DNA of 64,000 nucleotides from Streptomyces sp. DH5 (GTDB taxonomy: Bacteria; Actinomycetota; Actinomycetes; Streptomycetales; Streptomycetaceae): contig NZ_JAHWGP010000019.1 of the NCBI RefSeq assembly GCF_020873915.1, positions 1 to 64,000 of the forward strand. The letters are read 5' to 3'. Of the stretch, positions 1 through 9,128 are shown in pieces (within the stretch, counting starts at the first letter, position 1; each line of letters begins with the position of its first letter). The notes beneath the pieces are model-generated. The model saw nothing but the letters and a program-made list of their open reading frames with translations. It did not search any database and was not told the origin of the DNA. The translations under genes and the position numbers were made by a program.

Positions 1-126
1 GGCCGGAGCCGTGCCGGTGCCGCCGGCCGCCGCGCGGACGCCGGCGAGGGGGACCGGCCGGGGCGGACGGCGGCCGGAACGGTGCCGCCGGCCACCGCCC
101 GCCCCGGCAGGCGAAGCGGACCGGTG

Positions 127-1938
127 TCAGGCCGCCGTCGGGACGCTCCCCGTGACGTCGGCCGCCGCCCGGACGCCGGCCAGCCACAGCACCTGGCGGA
201 CCATCTCGTCCAGGCGCGCCTCGTCCGGCGCCTGCTGCCGGTCCGCGGCCGCCTGCGGCGCGGGCGCCCGGGTGAGGGCCACCCCCAGCGGGGCGGGCCA
301 GCCGCGCAGCGCGTGGGCGATCGTGCGCAGGGTGGTGAGGGTGGTGGCGGCGCCCTGGGACCCCGCGCCGACGGCGACCGTGCCGATGGCCCGCCCGTCG
401 AGGTAGGGCCGCGGCCCGTCAATGTCGTTGACCACGTCGAGGGCGTTCTTGAGCAGCCCGGAGACGCTGGCGTGGTAGGCCGGGGAGACAAGCACCACGC
501 CGTCGGCGCGGCGCAGTTCGTCGAGGAACCCGGCGACGCCCGCGTGGCAGCCGGCCAGACCGGGCCGGTAGGCGGGGAAGTCCAGCTCGGCGCCGGTGAA
601 GACCCGGGCGGTGGCGCCCGCGGCCGTGACGCGGCGGGCGCACCACTGGGCCACCCGGTCGGAGGTCGAGCCGGCCCGCAGGGAGCCGCTGAGCAGCACG
701 ATGTGGGGGGTGCGCACGGTGTCGGGTCCCTTCGGCGGGGCGGGTGCGGGCGCCGGCCCGGCCGACACGGGGGCCGGCCGCCACGCGGTGATGTCGAAGG
801 CGTCCTGGTCCTTGCGGCCGGCCTCCCGCATCCGGGTGTTGCGCCGGCGCTCGCCGTCCTGGTCGGCGCCCTGGTCGAGGGCGCCCTGGCGGCGCGAGGA
901 CAGGACGACGGCGGCGGTGCGGTCCATGCGTTCACGGGCGTAGGCGGCGAGCGCGGTCGGCACGTGCGCGCAGGCGCCGAGGCGGTCGGTGAGCACGGCG
1001 GCGTCCTCGAGCGCCATGTTGGCGCCCTGGCCGAGGGCCGGGACCATGGGGTGGGCGGCGTCGCCGAGCAGCGCGACCCGGTGGTCGGTCCAGCGCGGGG
1101 CGGGATCACGGTCGTGGATGTCGGTGACGACGACGTCGGCGGGGTCGGCGGCGTGCACCAGGTCGACCACGGGCGGGTACCAGCCCTCCAGCGCGGCGAG
1201 CAGGGCGCGCCGGGCCTCCTCGGGCCCCTTGGCGGGCCACTCCCCCTCGGGTGCGGTGATCTTGGCGGTCCAGTACAGGGTGTCGTCGCCGACGGGGGCG
1301 ATGAACAGCTGGATGCCGCGGCCGTTGACGACGTGGCCGCGCTGTCCCAGGACGGAGCCCCGGGTGTGTCCGCGTACCGAGGTGTAGCCGCGGTAGACGG
1401 GCGGTCCGTCGCCCAGCATGCGGCGCCGGACGGCGGAGTGGATGCCGTCGGCGGCGATCAGGGCCTCGCAGGCGGCGGCGCCGCCGTCGGAGAACCGGAC
1501 GGTGACGTGGTCGTCGTGGCCGGTGTAGTCCTCGACGGCGATGGCCATCCGCAGGGTGGCGCCCGCGGTGACGGCCTCGTCGAGCAGGGCCCGGTGCAGC
1601 GCCGACCGCAGGACGGGGACCTGCGGGGCGCCCGCCGACCGGGCGGCGGCCCCGACGGGCTCCTCGGCGAGCACCGTCCCCCGGGCGTCCATCAGGACAC
1701 GCACCTCGTCGGGGGCGGTGACGTGCCCGGTGGCGCGGACGCGGGCGCCCAGGCCGGCGCCGAGTACGTCGGCGGCGCGCAGGCCGTTGGGCTGGAGCAT
1801 CAGCCCGGAGCCGCCCTCCCGGACGCCGGCGGCCCGTTCGATCACCGTGACGTCGAAGCCGCGCGCGGCGAGTCCCGCGGCGGCGGCGAGACCGCCGATG
1901 CCGCCGCCGGCGATGAATACGGTCTGGCGTCGTCTCAT
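127..1938 (-). CDS. FAD-dependent monooxygenase fused to NADPH-dependent FMN reductase
   Basis: One uninterrupted 603-residue frame. The first ~375 residues are a group A (UbiH/PHBH-like) flavin monooxygenase: the dinucleotide-binding start 'IAGGGIGGLAAAAGLA' at about residues 6-20 and the late FAD motif 'LLGDAAHPMVPALGQGANM'. A Pro/Ala-rich linker ('SAGPAPAPAPPKGP') leads into a full flavodoxin-fold FMN reductase from about residue 408, with the flavin loop 'SGSLRAGSTS' and 'SPAYHASVSGLLKNALD'. The ATG overlaps the stop of the upstream amidohydrolase gene (ATGA), so it is the last gene of a coupled operon. A GTG at 717 could start the reductase alone, but there is no stop between the domains, so a true fusion is likelier. 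Expected role: hydroxylation or oxidative decarboxylation of an aromatic or enolic substrate; the substrate is unknown. Confidence 0.85.
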   Translation of the reverse strand: MRRRQTVFIAGGGIGGLAAAAGLAARGFDVTVIERAAGVREGGSGLMLQPNGLRAADVLGAGLGARVRATGHVTAPDEVRVLMDARGTVLAEEPVGAAARSAGAPQVPVLRSALHRALLDEAVTAGATLRMAIAVEDYTGHDDHVTVRFSDGGAAACEALIAADGIHSAVRRRMLGDGPPVYRGYTSVRGHTRGSVLGQRGHVVNGRGIQLFIAPVGDDTLYWTAKITAPEGEWPAKGPEEARRALLAALEGWYPPVVDLVHAADPADVVVTDIHDRDPAPRWTDHRVALLGDAAHPMVPALGQGANMALEDAAVLTDRLGACAHVPTALAAYARERMDRTAAVVLSSRRQGALDQGADQDGERRRNTRMREAGRKDQDAFDITAWRPAPVSAGPAPAPAPPKGPDTVRTPHIVLLSGSLRAGSTSDRVAQWCARRVTAAGATARVFTGAELDFPAYRPGLAGCHAGVAGFLDELRRADGVVLVSPAYHASVSGLLKNALDVVNDIDGPRPYLDGRAIGTVAVGAGSQGAATTLTTLRTIAHALRGWPAPLGVALTRAPAPQAAADRQQAPDEARLDEMVRQVLWLAGVRAAADVTGSVPTAA

Positions 1939-3362
1939 GGCGTCGGGATCTCCGATCCGGCCGCGCGGGCCGAGGGGGCGGGGGCGGCGGGGGCGGCGGG
2001 CGCCGCGCCCAGCAGGCGGCCGTCGTACGCGCCGAAGGAACCCGTGGCCGCGTCCCACACGGTGCGGCCGGCGCGCAGGGTCCGCTCGACGCGGCCGGTG
2101 AAGGTCCATCCCTCGTACGCCGACCAGCCGCACTTGCTCTGCACGTCGGACGCGGACAGCATCCACGGCACGTCGGGGGCGAAGACCACCAGGTCCGCGT
2201 CGGCGCCCGCCTCCAGGCGGCCCTTGCCGGGCAGCCGGAACAGCTCCGCCGGGCGGGCGGACAGGTGACGGGCCAGCCGTACGGCGGCCGTGTCGGGGTC
2301 TTCGTCGGGCCAGCGCCTGCGCATGCCCGTCCACACGGCGACCGCCAGTTCCTGGACGCCGGGCAGGCCGGGCGGCGACTGGGCGACGCCCCGGGTCTTC
2401 TCCGCGACCGTGTGCGGGGCGTGGTCGCTGCCCAGCGTCTCCGCCTGGCCGTCGCGCAGCGCCTGCCACAGCCGGTCCTGGTCGCGGCTGCCGCGGATGG
2501 ACGGCGACAGCCGGGTGCGGGCGCCCAGCCGGCGGGTGTCCCGGTCGGTGAACGACAGGTGGTGCCCGGTGACCTCGAAGGTGACGGGGAGCCCCGCCGC
2601 CCGCGCCGCGCACACCAGGTCGGCCTCCTCGGCACTGGACAGGTGCAGGATGTGGGCGCGCGTACCGTGCCGGCGCACCAGCTCCAGGACCTTGGCGACG
2701 GCGACGATGCCGCCGCTGCGCGGACGGCGCTCCTCGTACTCCAGGTAGCTGCCGGGCTCGCCCCACCAGGCGTCCAGCAGCGAGAAGAGTCCGTCGTCCT
2801 CGGCGTGCAGGACGAGCTGGACGCCGCCCTCGGCCGCCGCGGCGAACGCCTTCTCCAGCTGGCCGGCGTCGCGCACCACGGTGGGCGCCGTGTGGTGCCC
2901 GGTCATGAAGATCTTCACGCTGGTGGCGATCTGCGGCTCCAGGCCGGCCGGCACTTCGGGGTGGTCCGGGTCGAGTCCGAGGTGGAACCGGTAGTCGACC
3001 AGGGAGTGGCCGTCGACGAGGGCCGCCTTGGCGAGCACCGCCTCGGGGGCCAGGGTGGGCGGCACCGTGTTCGGCATGTCCATCACGGTGGTGACCCCGC
3101 CGCGTACGGCGGCCCTGCTGCCGTGCTCCCAGTCCTCCTTGTGGGTCAGACCGGGGGTGCGGAAGTGGACGTGGGAGTCGATGAGCCCGGGCAGCACGTA
3201 GTGCTCGCCCGCGTCGAGGCGGGCGGCTGCGGGGCCGGGGTCGGTGTCGGTGACGGCGGTGACGCGTCCGCCGGAGACGGACACGTGGCCGGGCCGCACG
3301 CCCTGCGGGGTGACCAGCCTGCGGCCGCTGACGACGAGGTCGGGGATGCGGGTCAGGTCCAC
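1935..3362 (-). CDS. Dihydroorotase/allantoinase/hydantoinase-family amidohydrolase
   Basis: 475-residue metallo-dependent amidohydrolase. The metal ligands of the family are visible in order: 'DSHVHF' (His-x-His, about residues 64-66), the carbamylated-lysine region 'SVKIFMTGHH', 'LVLHAEDD', 'AHILHLSS' and 'GSDHAPH'. The family hydrolyses cyclic amides, imides or ureides (dihydroorotate, allantoin, hydantoins). Position in a biosynthetic operon rather than with pyrimidine or purine genes argues for a pathway-specific ring-opening or ring-closing role (inference). It overlaps the upstream dehydrogenase gene by about 10 nt and the downstream monooxygenase by 4 nt. The GTG at 3362 was chosen; an in-frame GTG at 3386 is an alternative with no better ribosome site. 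The C-terminus ends in a loose Ala/Pro tail. Confidence 0.85.
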   Translation of the reverse strand: MDLTRIPDLVVSGRRLVTPQGVRPGHVSVSGGRVTAVTDTDPGPAAARLDAGEHYVLPGLIDSHVHFRTPGLTHKEDWEHGSRAAVRGGVTTVMDMPNTVPPTLAPEAVLAKAALVDGHSLVDYRFHLGLDPDHPEVPAGLEPQIATSVKIFMTGHHTAPTVVRDAGQLEKAFAAAAEGGVQLVLHAEDDGLFSLLDAWWGEPGSYLEYEERRPRSGGIVAVAKVLELVRRHGTRAHILHLSSAEEADLVCAARAAGLPVTFEVTGHHLSFTDRDTRRLGARTRLSPSIRGSRDQDRLWQALRDGQAETLGSDHAPHTVAEKTRGVAQSPPGLPGVQELAVAVWTGMRRRWPDEDPDTAAVRLARHLSARPAELFRLPGKGRLEAGADADLVVFAPDVPWMLSASDVQSKCGWSAYEGWTFTGRVERTLRAGRTVWDAATGSFGAYDGRLLGAAPAAPAAPAPSARAAGSEIPTP

Positions 3363-4450
3363 GACACCGCCACCAGTTCCCGGCACAGGTCGTTGGTCGG
3401 CCCCATGAGGGAGACGCCGCGGGCGTCCGCGAGGAGACGGCCGATGCGTGCCCCGTCGCGGTACCCGGCCGACCCGAGCATGCGGGCGACGTCCAGGCAG
3501 ATCTCCTCCGCCGCCTCGGTCGCGTGCAGCTTGCTGTGCAGGGTGGTCAGGCCCGGGTCGGCGGAGGTGCGCGCCCCGGCCCGCTCGACCACCGCGCGGG
3601 CCGCCTCCAGCCGGGTGGCCAGGCCCACCAGCCGGTGCCGTACGGCGGGCAGGTCCATCAGCCCGCGGTCGCGGGCGTGGGCGACGGCCAGGTCGAAGGC
3701 GGCCTGCGCGGTCCCGACGGCGACCGCCCCCAGGCTGGCGCCGCTCTCGCGGACCGAGGCGATGACCGTGGCGGCCTCCCCCTCGGGGCCGAGCCGGTCG
3801 CTGTCGGCCACGACGGCCCCGTCGAGGGTGATCAGACCGGTCGCGGAGCCGCGCATGCCGGCGAGGTCCAGGCCGAGGTCGGGGACCAGGCCGGGGTTGT
3901 CGGCGCCGACGAGGAAGAAGGTCTGCCCCGCCGCCCCGTAACCGCCCGTGGGCGCGGCGGGCGGGGCGGTGCGGACCAGGACCAGGTAGAGGTCGGCGAC
4001 GCCGGCGCCGGTGGTGAAGGCCTTGGTGCCGTTGAGCACCCAGGTGCCGTCGGCGCGGCGCTCGGCGGCCGTGGACAGGTTCTGCTTGGCCGCGCCCGCC
4101 CCGCTCTCGCTCCAGGCGGAGGCGGCCAGCCAGGTCCCGTCGGCCAGGGACGGCAGCCAGCGGGCCCGCTGCCGCGGGGTGCCCCAGTCGGCGATCCGGG
4201 CGCTGACGGCGAAGTGCTGGAACGCGATGATCGCCATCGACGGGTTGACGGCGGCGATCTGTTCGACCAGTGCGTTCACCGCGGCGGCGTCCGCGCCGGC
4301 ACCGCCGTGCTCGGCGGGGACCGCGGTGGCGAGCAGACCGCCGGCGCGCAGGGCCGCCAGCGCCTCGCGGTCCACCTCACCGGCCGCGTCGGCCCGGGCG
4401 GCGCCCTCGCGCAGCAGCGCGCGCAACGCGGGCGTCAGCCGTGGTCTCAT
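3353..4450 (-). CDS. Acyl-CoA dehydrogenase-family flavoprotein
   Basis: 365 residues with the three-part acyl-CoA dehydrogenase fold: alpha N-domain ('AEHGGAG', 'AFQHFAVSARIADWG'), beta middle domain ('ASAWSESGAG', 'VLNGTKAFTTGAG') and alpha C-domain ('MLGSAGYRDGARIGRLLADARG'). The family either desaturates acyl-CoA or acyl-carrier thioesters or, in the related class D monooxygenases, hydroxylates with reduced flavin. Which applies is not clear from sequence. ATG at 4450 overlaps the stop of the PrpF-like gene (ATGA), so it is translationally coupled. The neighbouring isomerase and amidohydrolase suggest it oxidises a small dicarboxylate-like intermediate (inference). Confidence 0.8.
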   Translation of the reverse strand: MRPRLTPALRALLREGAARADAAGEVDREALAALRAGGLLATAVPAEHGGAGADAAAVNALVEQIAAVNPSMAIIAFQHFAVSARIADWGTPRQRARWLPSLADGTWLAASAWSESGAGAAKQNLSTAAERRADGTWVLNGTKAFTTGAGVADLYLVLVRTAPPAAPTGGYGAAGQTFFLVGADNPGLVPDLGLDLAGMRGSATGLITLDGAVVADSDRLGPEGEAATVIASVRESGASLGAVAVGTAQAAFDLAVAHARDRGLMDLPAVRHRLVGLATRLEAARAVVERAGARTSADPGLTTLHSKLHATEAAEEICLDVARMLGSAGYRDGARIGRLLADARGVSLMGPTNDLCRELVAVSWT

Positions 4451-5508
4451 ACGGCTTCCGACAGCGCCAGGCATTGGGCGACCTCCTCGAATTGCAGGTG
4501 ACTGAGGGGTGCCAGGGCGAAGGAGCCCTGGAAGGTGACGTGTTTGCGGGCGACGGAGGACCACAGCAGGGCTCCGCCGCCGTCGGTGTCCGCGGACCGG
4601 GACACGACCGCGGTGACGGCCACTTCTCCGCCCGGGGTGGTGATGTCCAGGCGGCCGTCGCCTGCGTCCGTCTCGCGGGCGATCCGCCAGGGCACGGTGC
4701 CGGGGATGCGCGCGGCCGTGCTCAGGCACACCGCCCCGGTCAGGGCGAGGGTGGGGTGCCAGCCGGGCACGGTCAGGGCGCGCACCGCGATGCCGCCGGC
4801 CCCGCCGGGCAGCACGGCCGCGATCTTGGGGAAGGCGCCGCCGGGCGGCCAGCCGAGCAGTTCGGCCGCGGCGGCGCGCAGCGACTCCAGGCGCCGCAGC
4901 AGGTCGGCGCCGGCGGCGAACAGGGCGGCCTCACCGGTCACGCCGAGCGAGCGCGCGTCGACGAAGGCGTAGGTGTTGGCGCTCGCCACCATCGACACCT
5001 CCACGCGATCCCCGCCGTCCTCCAGCACCGTCGTGGTGCCGCCGGTGGGCAGCAGTTCGGCGAAGGGCACCGGGCGCGGCTGGACGAAGGTGACGGTGAA
5101 GCCGACCTCGTCGCGTTCGACCCGGTCGACCTCGCAGACCACGCTGTCGCCGGTGTTGCGCACCCGTACCCGCACCCGGGTGCCGGGCACGAGCCGGGGC
5201 AGCATGCCCGAGCGGGCGGCGGCGACCACCGCCGCGAGCGCCGAGTGGCCGCAGGAGCCGCGCACGTCGAATCGGTCGGGTCCGCCGGTCAGCGCCTGGA
5301 CGAAGCGGTAGTCGAGGTCGAACATCGGGTGCGCGGACGGCTCCACCAGGGCGATCTTCAGTACGTGGGCGCCGCCCGCGGACGTCAGGTAGCGGCGGGC
5401 CTCGGCGAGGTGGCTGAGCAGCGCCGTGTCCTCGCGCGGCAGCCGGGCGGCGTCCAGCACGAAGGTCGGGCAGGGTGCGCCCGCGGCGTGGGCGAGGTGG
5501 CCGATCAT
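4447..5508 (-). CDS. PrpF-family (diaminopimelate-epimerase fold) isomerase
   Basis: 353 residues related to PrpF (methylaconitate isomerase) and 4-oxalomesaconate tautomerase, cofactor-free enzymes that shift a C=C bond or tautomerise unsaturated tricarboxylates using two acid-base residues. 'DVRGSCGHSALAAVV' supplies the first catalytic Cys (about residue 86), and a second conserved site is seen in 'LTGAVCLSTAARIPGT'. Length and layout match the family. Start ATG at 5508 overlaps the asparagine-synthetase stop; the stop overlaps the next start. Together with an aldolase and an amidotransferase it suggests processing of an unsaturated dicarboxylic or tricarboxylic acid (inference). Confidence 0.8.
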   Translation of the reverse strand: MIGHLAHAAGAPCPTFVLDAARLPREDTALLSHLAEARRYLTSAGGAHVLKIALVEPSAHPMFDLDYRFVQALTGGPDRFDVRGSCGHSALAAVVAAARSGMLPRLVPGTRVRVRVRNTGDSVVCEVDRVERDEVGFTVTFVQPRPVPFAELLPTGGTTTVLEDGGDRVEVSMVASANTYAFVDARSLGVTGEAALFAAGADLLRRLESLRAAAAELLGWPPGGAFPKIAAVLPGGAGGIAVRALTVPGWHPTLALTGAVCLSTAARIPGTVPWRIARETDAGDGRLDITTPGGEVAVTAVVSRSADTDGGGALLWSSVARKHVTFQGSFALAPLSHLQFEEVAQCLALSEAV

Positions 5509-7319
5509 GCCGCCACCGCCACGGGGGCGGGCGGGGCGCCGAGGCCGCCCGCGCCCTGGAACCGTTCCCGCCACACCTCGTGCACGAGCAGCGCCCACAG
5601 CGTCAGCGCCGCGGTGTCGTCCGGGCGGTGCGCCTGCGCGTCGAACAGGGCGTCGACGGCGGCGCCGTCGAGCCGCCCGTCGTCGGCCAGCCGGGCGGGC
5701 CGCAGCAGGTCCCGCGCGTACTCCCACAGGGGTGTGCCGGGGGTGAGCATCGCGGCGACCGGCAGGGTGAAGGGCTGCTTGGGGCGGGTGAGCACGCCGT
5801 CGGGCAGCAGCCCCCGGGCGGCCGCGTACAGGGTGCGTTTGGGCTGTCCGCCGCCGATGCGCAGGGCGTCGGGCAGTGCCCGGCCCAGGGCCACCACGGA
5901 CCGCTGGCAGAACGGCAGCCGCGCCTCGACGGAACCGGCCATGCTCAGGTGGTCGACGCGACGCAGGTGGTAGGCGGGCAGGCGGTGGCCCAGTTCGAAG
6001 CGGGTGATGCGCTCCAGGACGCTGCCGGGCCCGTGCAGCAGGTCCTCGCGGGCCGTCTCCGGCAGGGGGGAGAGGTCCCGCAGGTGGTCGCGGTAGGCAT
6101 CGGTGTAGAGCCCGGCGCGGGTGGCGGCCGGGGCCGCGGCGAGCGCGTCGAGGTAGGCGGTGGCCCAGTCGCCGCCGGACGCGGCCGTCAGGGCAGCGGC
6201 CTGCATCCGCGCGTAGCCGCCGAACACCTCGTCGGCCGCGTCCCCCGTCAGGGCGACGGTGAACCCGGCCCGCCGTACGGCCCGGAACAGGGCGTACGTG
6301 CTCACGGTGATCGGGTCGGCGTTGGGCTGGCCGAGGTGGCCGACGGTCTCCTCCAGCAGGGCGGGGAATGCGGCCGGGTCGATCTCGACCTGGTGGTGCT
6401 CGGTGCCGGCGTGCTCGGCGACGGCGCGGGCGAAGTGCCGCTCGTCGAAGGGCCAGTCGCCCCGGTAGGCGATGTTGAAGGAGTGCACCGGGCCGTGCTC
6501 GGCGGCCAGCGCGGTGACCAGGCCGGAGTCCAGTCCGCCCGAGGTGATCAGGGCGACCGGCACGTCGGCGACGAGCAGCCGGCCCACCTCCTCGCGCAGC
6601 AGGTCGCGCACCCGTTCGGCGGCCCGGTCCGGCTGGGGCAGTTCGGCGGCGGCCGCCACCCGGTGCCTGCGGCGGGGGGTGCCGCCCAGGTCGCACACGA
6701 GCGTGGTGCCCGGCGGCAGCACCTCGACGTCCTCGAACATGGTCTGCTCGCCGAAGGGCGTACGGGTGGCCAGGTAGGCGTCCAGCGCGGTGTCCCGCAT
6801 CCGGGCGCCGACCGCGCCGAAGCCCAGCAGGGCGGGGATCTCGGAGGCGAAGTGCAGGGAGCGGGCCGCCTCGTCCCACCGGTAGTAGAGCGGCTTCATC
6901 CCGATGCCGTCGGTGGCCAGCACCAGCCGGGGCACCGCGCCGCGCCGGTCGACCAGCGCGAGGGCGTACATGCCGTCGAGGTGTTCGGTGAAGTCCTCCC
7001 CGTACTCCAGGTACAGGGCGGGCAGGACGTTGCCGTCGCAGCGGTCGGCGAAGGTGTGGCCGCGGGCGCGCAGCCGGCGGCGCAGTTCGTCGTGGTTGTA
7101 GATCTCCCCGTTGAACACGGCCTGGACGGGACTCCCGAGCCCGTAGGGCTGCCGTCCTCCGTCCAGGTCGACGACGGCGAGCCGGTCGTAGCCCAGGCCC
7201 CATCCGGGGGCCCGGGTCATGCCGGTGGCGTCCGGGCCGCCGTGGCGCTGGAGGGCGGCGACGGTGCACATCTCGTGCGGTGTGGCCACCGCGTTGAAGT
7301 AGCCGTGGATCCGGCACAT
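5505..7319 (-). CDS. Asparagine synthase (glutamine-hydrolysing) family amidotransferase
   Basis: 604 residues. The N-terminal Ntn glutaminase domain starts 'MCRIHGYF' with the nucleophile Cys2 directly after Met, and has the glutamine-binding segments 'FNGEIYNHDELR' and 'RCDGN'. The synthetase domain has the PP-loop 'TSGGLDSGLVTALA' (about residues 259-272) and 'LTGDAADEVFGGY'. The presence of Cys2 means it can use glutamine as nitrogen donor, unlike beta-lactam synthetases. Likely role: amidation of a carboxylate on a pathway intermediate, as AsnB-like enzymes do in several antibiotic clusters (for example fumaramate formation in dapdiamide biosynthesis; analogy only). Start ATG lies 31 nt after the upstream PLP-enzyme stop; the stop overlaps the next start. 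Confidence 0.88.
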   Translation of the reverse strand: MCRIHGYFNAVATPHEMCTVAALQRHGGPDATGMTRAPGWGLGYDRLAVVDLDGGRQPYGLGSPVQAVFNGEIYNHDELRRRLRARGHTFADRCDGNVLPALYLEYGEDFTEHLDGMYALALVDRRGAVPRLVLATDGIGMKPLYYRWDEAARSLHFASEIPALLGFGAVGARMRDTALDAYLATRTPFGEQTMFEDVEVLPPGTTLVCDLGGTPRRRHRVAAAAELPQPDRAAERVRDLLREEVGRLLVADVPVALITSGGLDSGLVTALAAEHGPVHSFNIAYRGDWPFDERHFARAVAEHAGTEHHQVEIDPAAFPALLEETVGHLGQPNADPITVSTYALFRAVRRAGFTVALTGDAADEVFGGYARMQAAALTAASGGDWATAYLDALAAAPAATRAGLYTDAYRDHLRDLSPLPETAREDLLHGPGSVLERITRFELGHRLPAYHLRRVDHLSMAGSVEARLPFCQRSVVALGRALPDALRIGGGQPKRTLYAAARGLLPDGVLTRPKQPFTLPVAAMLTPGTPLWEYARDLLRPARLADDGRLDGAAVDALFDAQAHRPDDTAALTLWALLVHEVWRERFQGAGGLGAPPAPVAVAA

Positions 7320-7350
7320 GTCTGCCTGTCTTTCCGTGCGGAGACGACGG

Positions 7351-8301
7351 TCAGCGGAGCCTCGTCGACAGATAGCGCTCCCCGCTGTCGGGGAAGACGG
7401 TGACGACCGTGGCGCCCGCCCAGCGGGGGTGCGCGGCGACGGTCCGGGCGGCCCACGCGGCGGCACCGGAGGACACCCCGACGGGCAGGCCGGTGGCGCG
7501 CACCACCTCCCGTACGGTGGCGGCCGCGGCCTCGTCGGGCACGGCGACGACCTCGTCGACGAGGGTGAGGTCGGTGATGTCGGAGACGTAGCCGGCTCCG
7601 ATGCCGGGGATGCCGTGCGGGCCGCCCTCGCCGCCCGACAGCACCGCGGAGCGGGCCGGTTCGACGGCGACGACGTGCACGCCGGTGCGTTCCCTGAGGT
7701 AGCGGGCGGTCCCGGTGAGGGTGCCGCCGGTGCCCACCCCGCACACCAGGACGTCGACGCGCCCGCCGGTGGCCTCCCAGATCTCCGGGCCCGTGGTGTC
7801 GTAGTGGGCGCGGACGTTGGCCGGGTTGCGGTCCTGGCGCGGCATCCACGCGCCGGGGAGGGAACGCCGGAGTTCCTCGGCGTGCGCCCAGGCGGCCGGG
7901 AGGCCGTCGCCGTGCGGGACCAGGACCACCTCGGCGCCCAGTTCACGCAGGATCAGGCGGCGTTCCTCGGTGGCGTTGTCGGGCATGACGACGATGCAGC
8001 GGTGCCCGCGCCGGGCGCACAGGGCGGCCAGGGAGATGCCGGTGCTGCCGGAGGAGCACTCGACGACGGTGCCGCCGGTGGCGGGCAGCAGGCCCGCCTC
8101 CTCGGCGGCGCGCATCATGGCGAGCGCGGCCCGGTCCTTGACGCTGGCGAGCGGGTTGAACATCTCCAGCTTGGCCAGCAGGGTCACGCCGTCGGCGAGG
8201 CCCGGCAGGCCGACCCGCAGCAGCGGTGTGCCGCCCACCAGGTCCTCCAGGGACCGGGCGACGGGGGCGGCCCGGCCGGGCCGCACGTCCATGTCTGTCA
8301 T
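7351..8301 (-). CDS. Cysteine synthase-family PLP enzyme (copy 1)
   Basis: 316 residues, fold type II PLP enzyme. The PLP lysine lies in 'NPLASVKDRAA' (about K55), the substrate/cofactor loop is 'SSGSTGISLAAL', the phosphate-binding glycine loop is 'GVGTGGTLTGTARYL', and 'VFPDSGERYLS' ends the fold. These enzymes replace the beta substituent of O-acetylserine or O-phosphoserine with S-, N- or O-nucleophiles; in antibiotic clusters they make diaminopropionate, O-ureidoserine and similar units. The loop is SSGSTG where housekeeping CysK has TSGNTG, hinting at a changed substrate. A second, more canonical paralogue lies at 39301-40254. ATG 8301 was chosen; Met4 is an alternative. Confidence 0.88.
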   Translation of the reverse strand: MTDMDVRPGRAAPVARSLEDLVGGTPLLRVGLPGLADGVTLLAKLEMFNPLASVKDRAALAMMRAAEEAGLLPATGGTVVECSSGSTGISLAALCARRGHRCIVVMPDNATEERRLILRELGAEVVLVPHGDGLPAAWAHAEELRRSLPGAWMPRQDRNPANVRAHYDTTGPEIWEATGGRVDVLVCGVGTGGTLTGTARYLRERTGVHVVAVEPARSAVLSGGEGGPHGIPGIGAGYVSDITDLTLVDEVVAVPDEAAAATVREVVRATGLPVGVSSGAAAWAARTVAAHPRWAGATVVTVFPDSGERYLSTRLR

Positions 8302-8333
8302 CACTGTTCCCCAAGTGGTGGGTGGCGGCCGCG

Positions 8334-9128
8334 CTATGCGGCGAAGGGCCCGCCGGCGGCCGCCAGGTGGCCGGCCGCGGCCTGCTGCAGGTGGGTGATG
8401 TCGCTGGAGACGGTCGCGAAGGTGAAGCCCTCGGTGAGCCGCTTGGCGGCGCTCTCGCCGTCCAGGACGTGGATGCCGCAGGCGATGCCGGCCCGGGCGG
8501 CGGCACCGGTGACGCGGACCAGCGCGTCCTCCAGCGCGGCGGAGGCGGCGGGGTCGCCGAACCAGCGGGCGCCGAGCGCCGCGGAGAGGTCGGCGGGGCC
8601 GACGTAGACGGCGTCGAGTCCCTCGGTGGCGCAGATGGCGTCCAGGTTCTCCAGCGCGCCGGCCGTCTCGATCATGACGATGCAGGCGACCCGGTCGTCG
8701 ATCTCGGCGGGCACACCGCCCAGGCGCAGCTCCGCGCGCACCGGCCCGGCCAGACTGCGGGTCCCCGCCGGGTGGTGGCGGCAGGCCCGTACGACGGTGA
8801 GCGCCTGCTCGGGCGTCTCCACCATGGGCACGACCACGCCGCGGGCGCCGGTGTCGAGGGCGACGCCGATGGCCACCGGGTCCGGCGAGGGGACCCGGAT
8901 GACGCCGGCGCTGGTGCCGCGGGCGTCGACGGCGAGCATCGCGGACTGCCAGCCCGGCTGGTGCATGACGCCGTGCTGGCCGTCGACGCCGACGTAGTCG
9001 TAGCCCAGGCCGGCGATGCGTTCGGTGGCGGCCGGGTCGCTCAGGGCGATCCAGTAGCCGACGAGCCGTTCGCGTTCGCGCAGGCGCCGGGCGAAGGACG
9101 CCGGTTCCGGGGCGCCGGGGCGGCTCAT
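8334..9128 (-). CDS. HpcH/HpaI-family aldolase
   Basis: 264 residues of the class II, metal-dependent pyruvate aldolase family (2,4-dihydroxyhept-2-enedioate aldolase, CitE-like TIM barrel). 'GYDYVGVDGQHGVM' opens the barrel, 'VVVPMVETPEQAL' is the conserved strand-3 motif, and 'MIETAGALENLDAI' with 'VYVGPADLSAALG' carry the metal-binding Glu and Asp. Such enzymes make or break C-C bonds between pyruvate or oxaloacetate enolates and aldehydes. ATG at 9128 overlaps the dioxygenase stop (ATGA). With PrpF, AsnB and a dioxygenase it fits assembly of a functionalised short-chain acid (inference). Confidence 0.85.
   Translation of the reverse strand: MSRPGAPEPASFARRLRERERLVGYWIALSDPAATERIAGLGYDYVGVDGQHGVMHQPGWQSAMLAVDARGTSAGVIRVPSPDPVAIGVALDTGARGVVVPMVETPEQALTVVRACRHHPAGTRSLAGPVRAELRLGGVPAEIDDRVACIVMIETAGALENLDAICATEGLDAVYVGPADLSAALGARWFGDPAASAALEDALVRVTGAAARAGIACGIHVLDGESAAKRLTEGFTFATVSSDITHLQQAAAGHLAAAGGPFAA

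Noticed and set aside
5505-7319. AsnB-like enzyme considered as a beta-lactam synthetase, with the ThDP gene as carboxyethylarginine synthase
   Set aside because: The glutaminase nucleophile Cys2 is present, which beta-lactam synthetases lack, and no clavam or carbapenem partner genes were seen.
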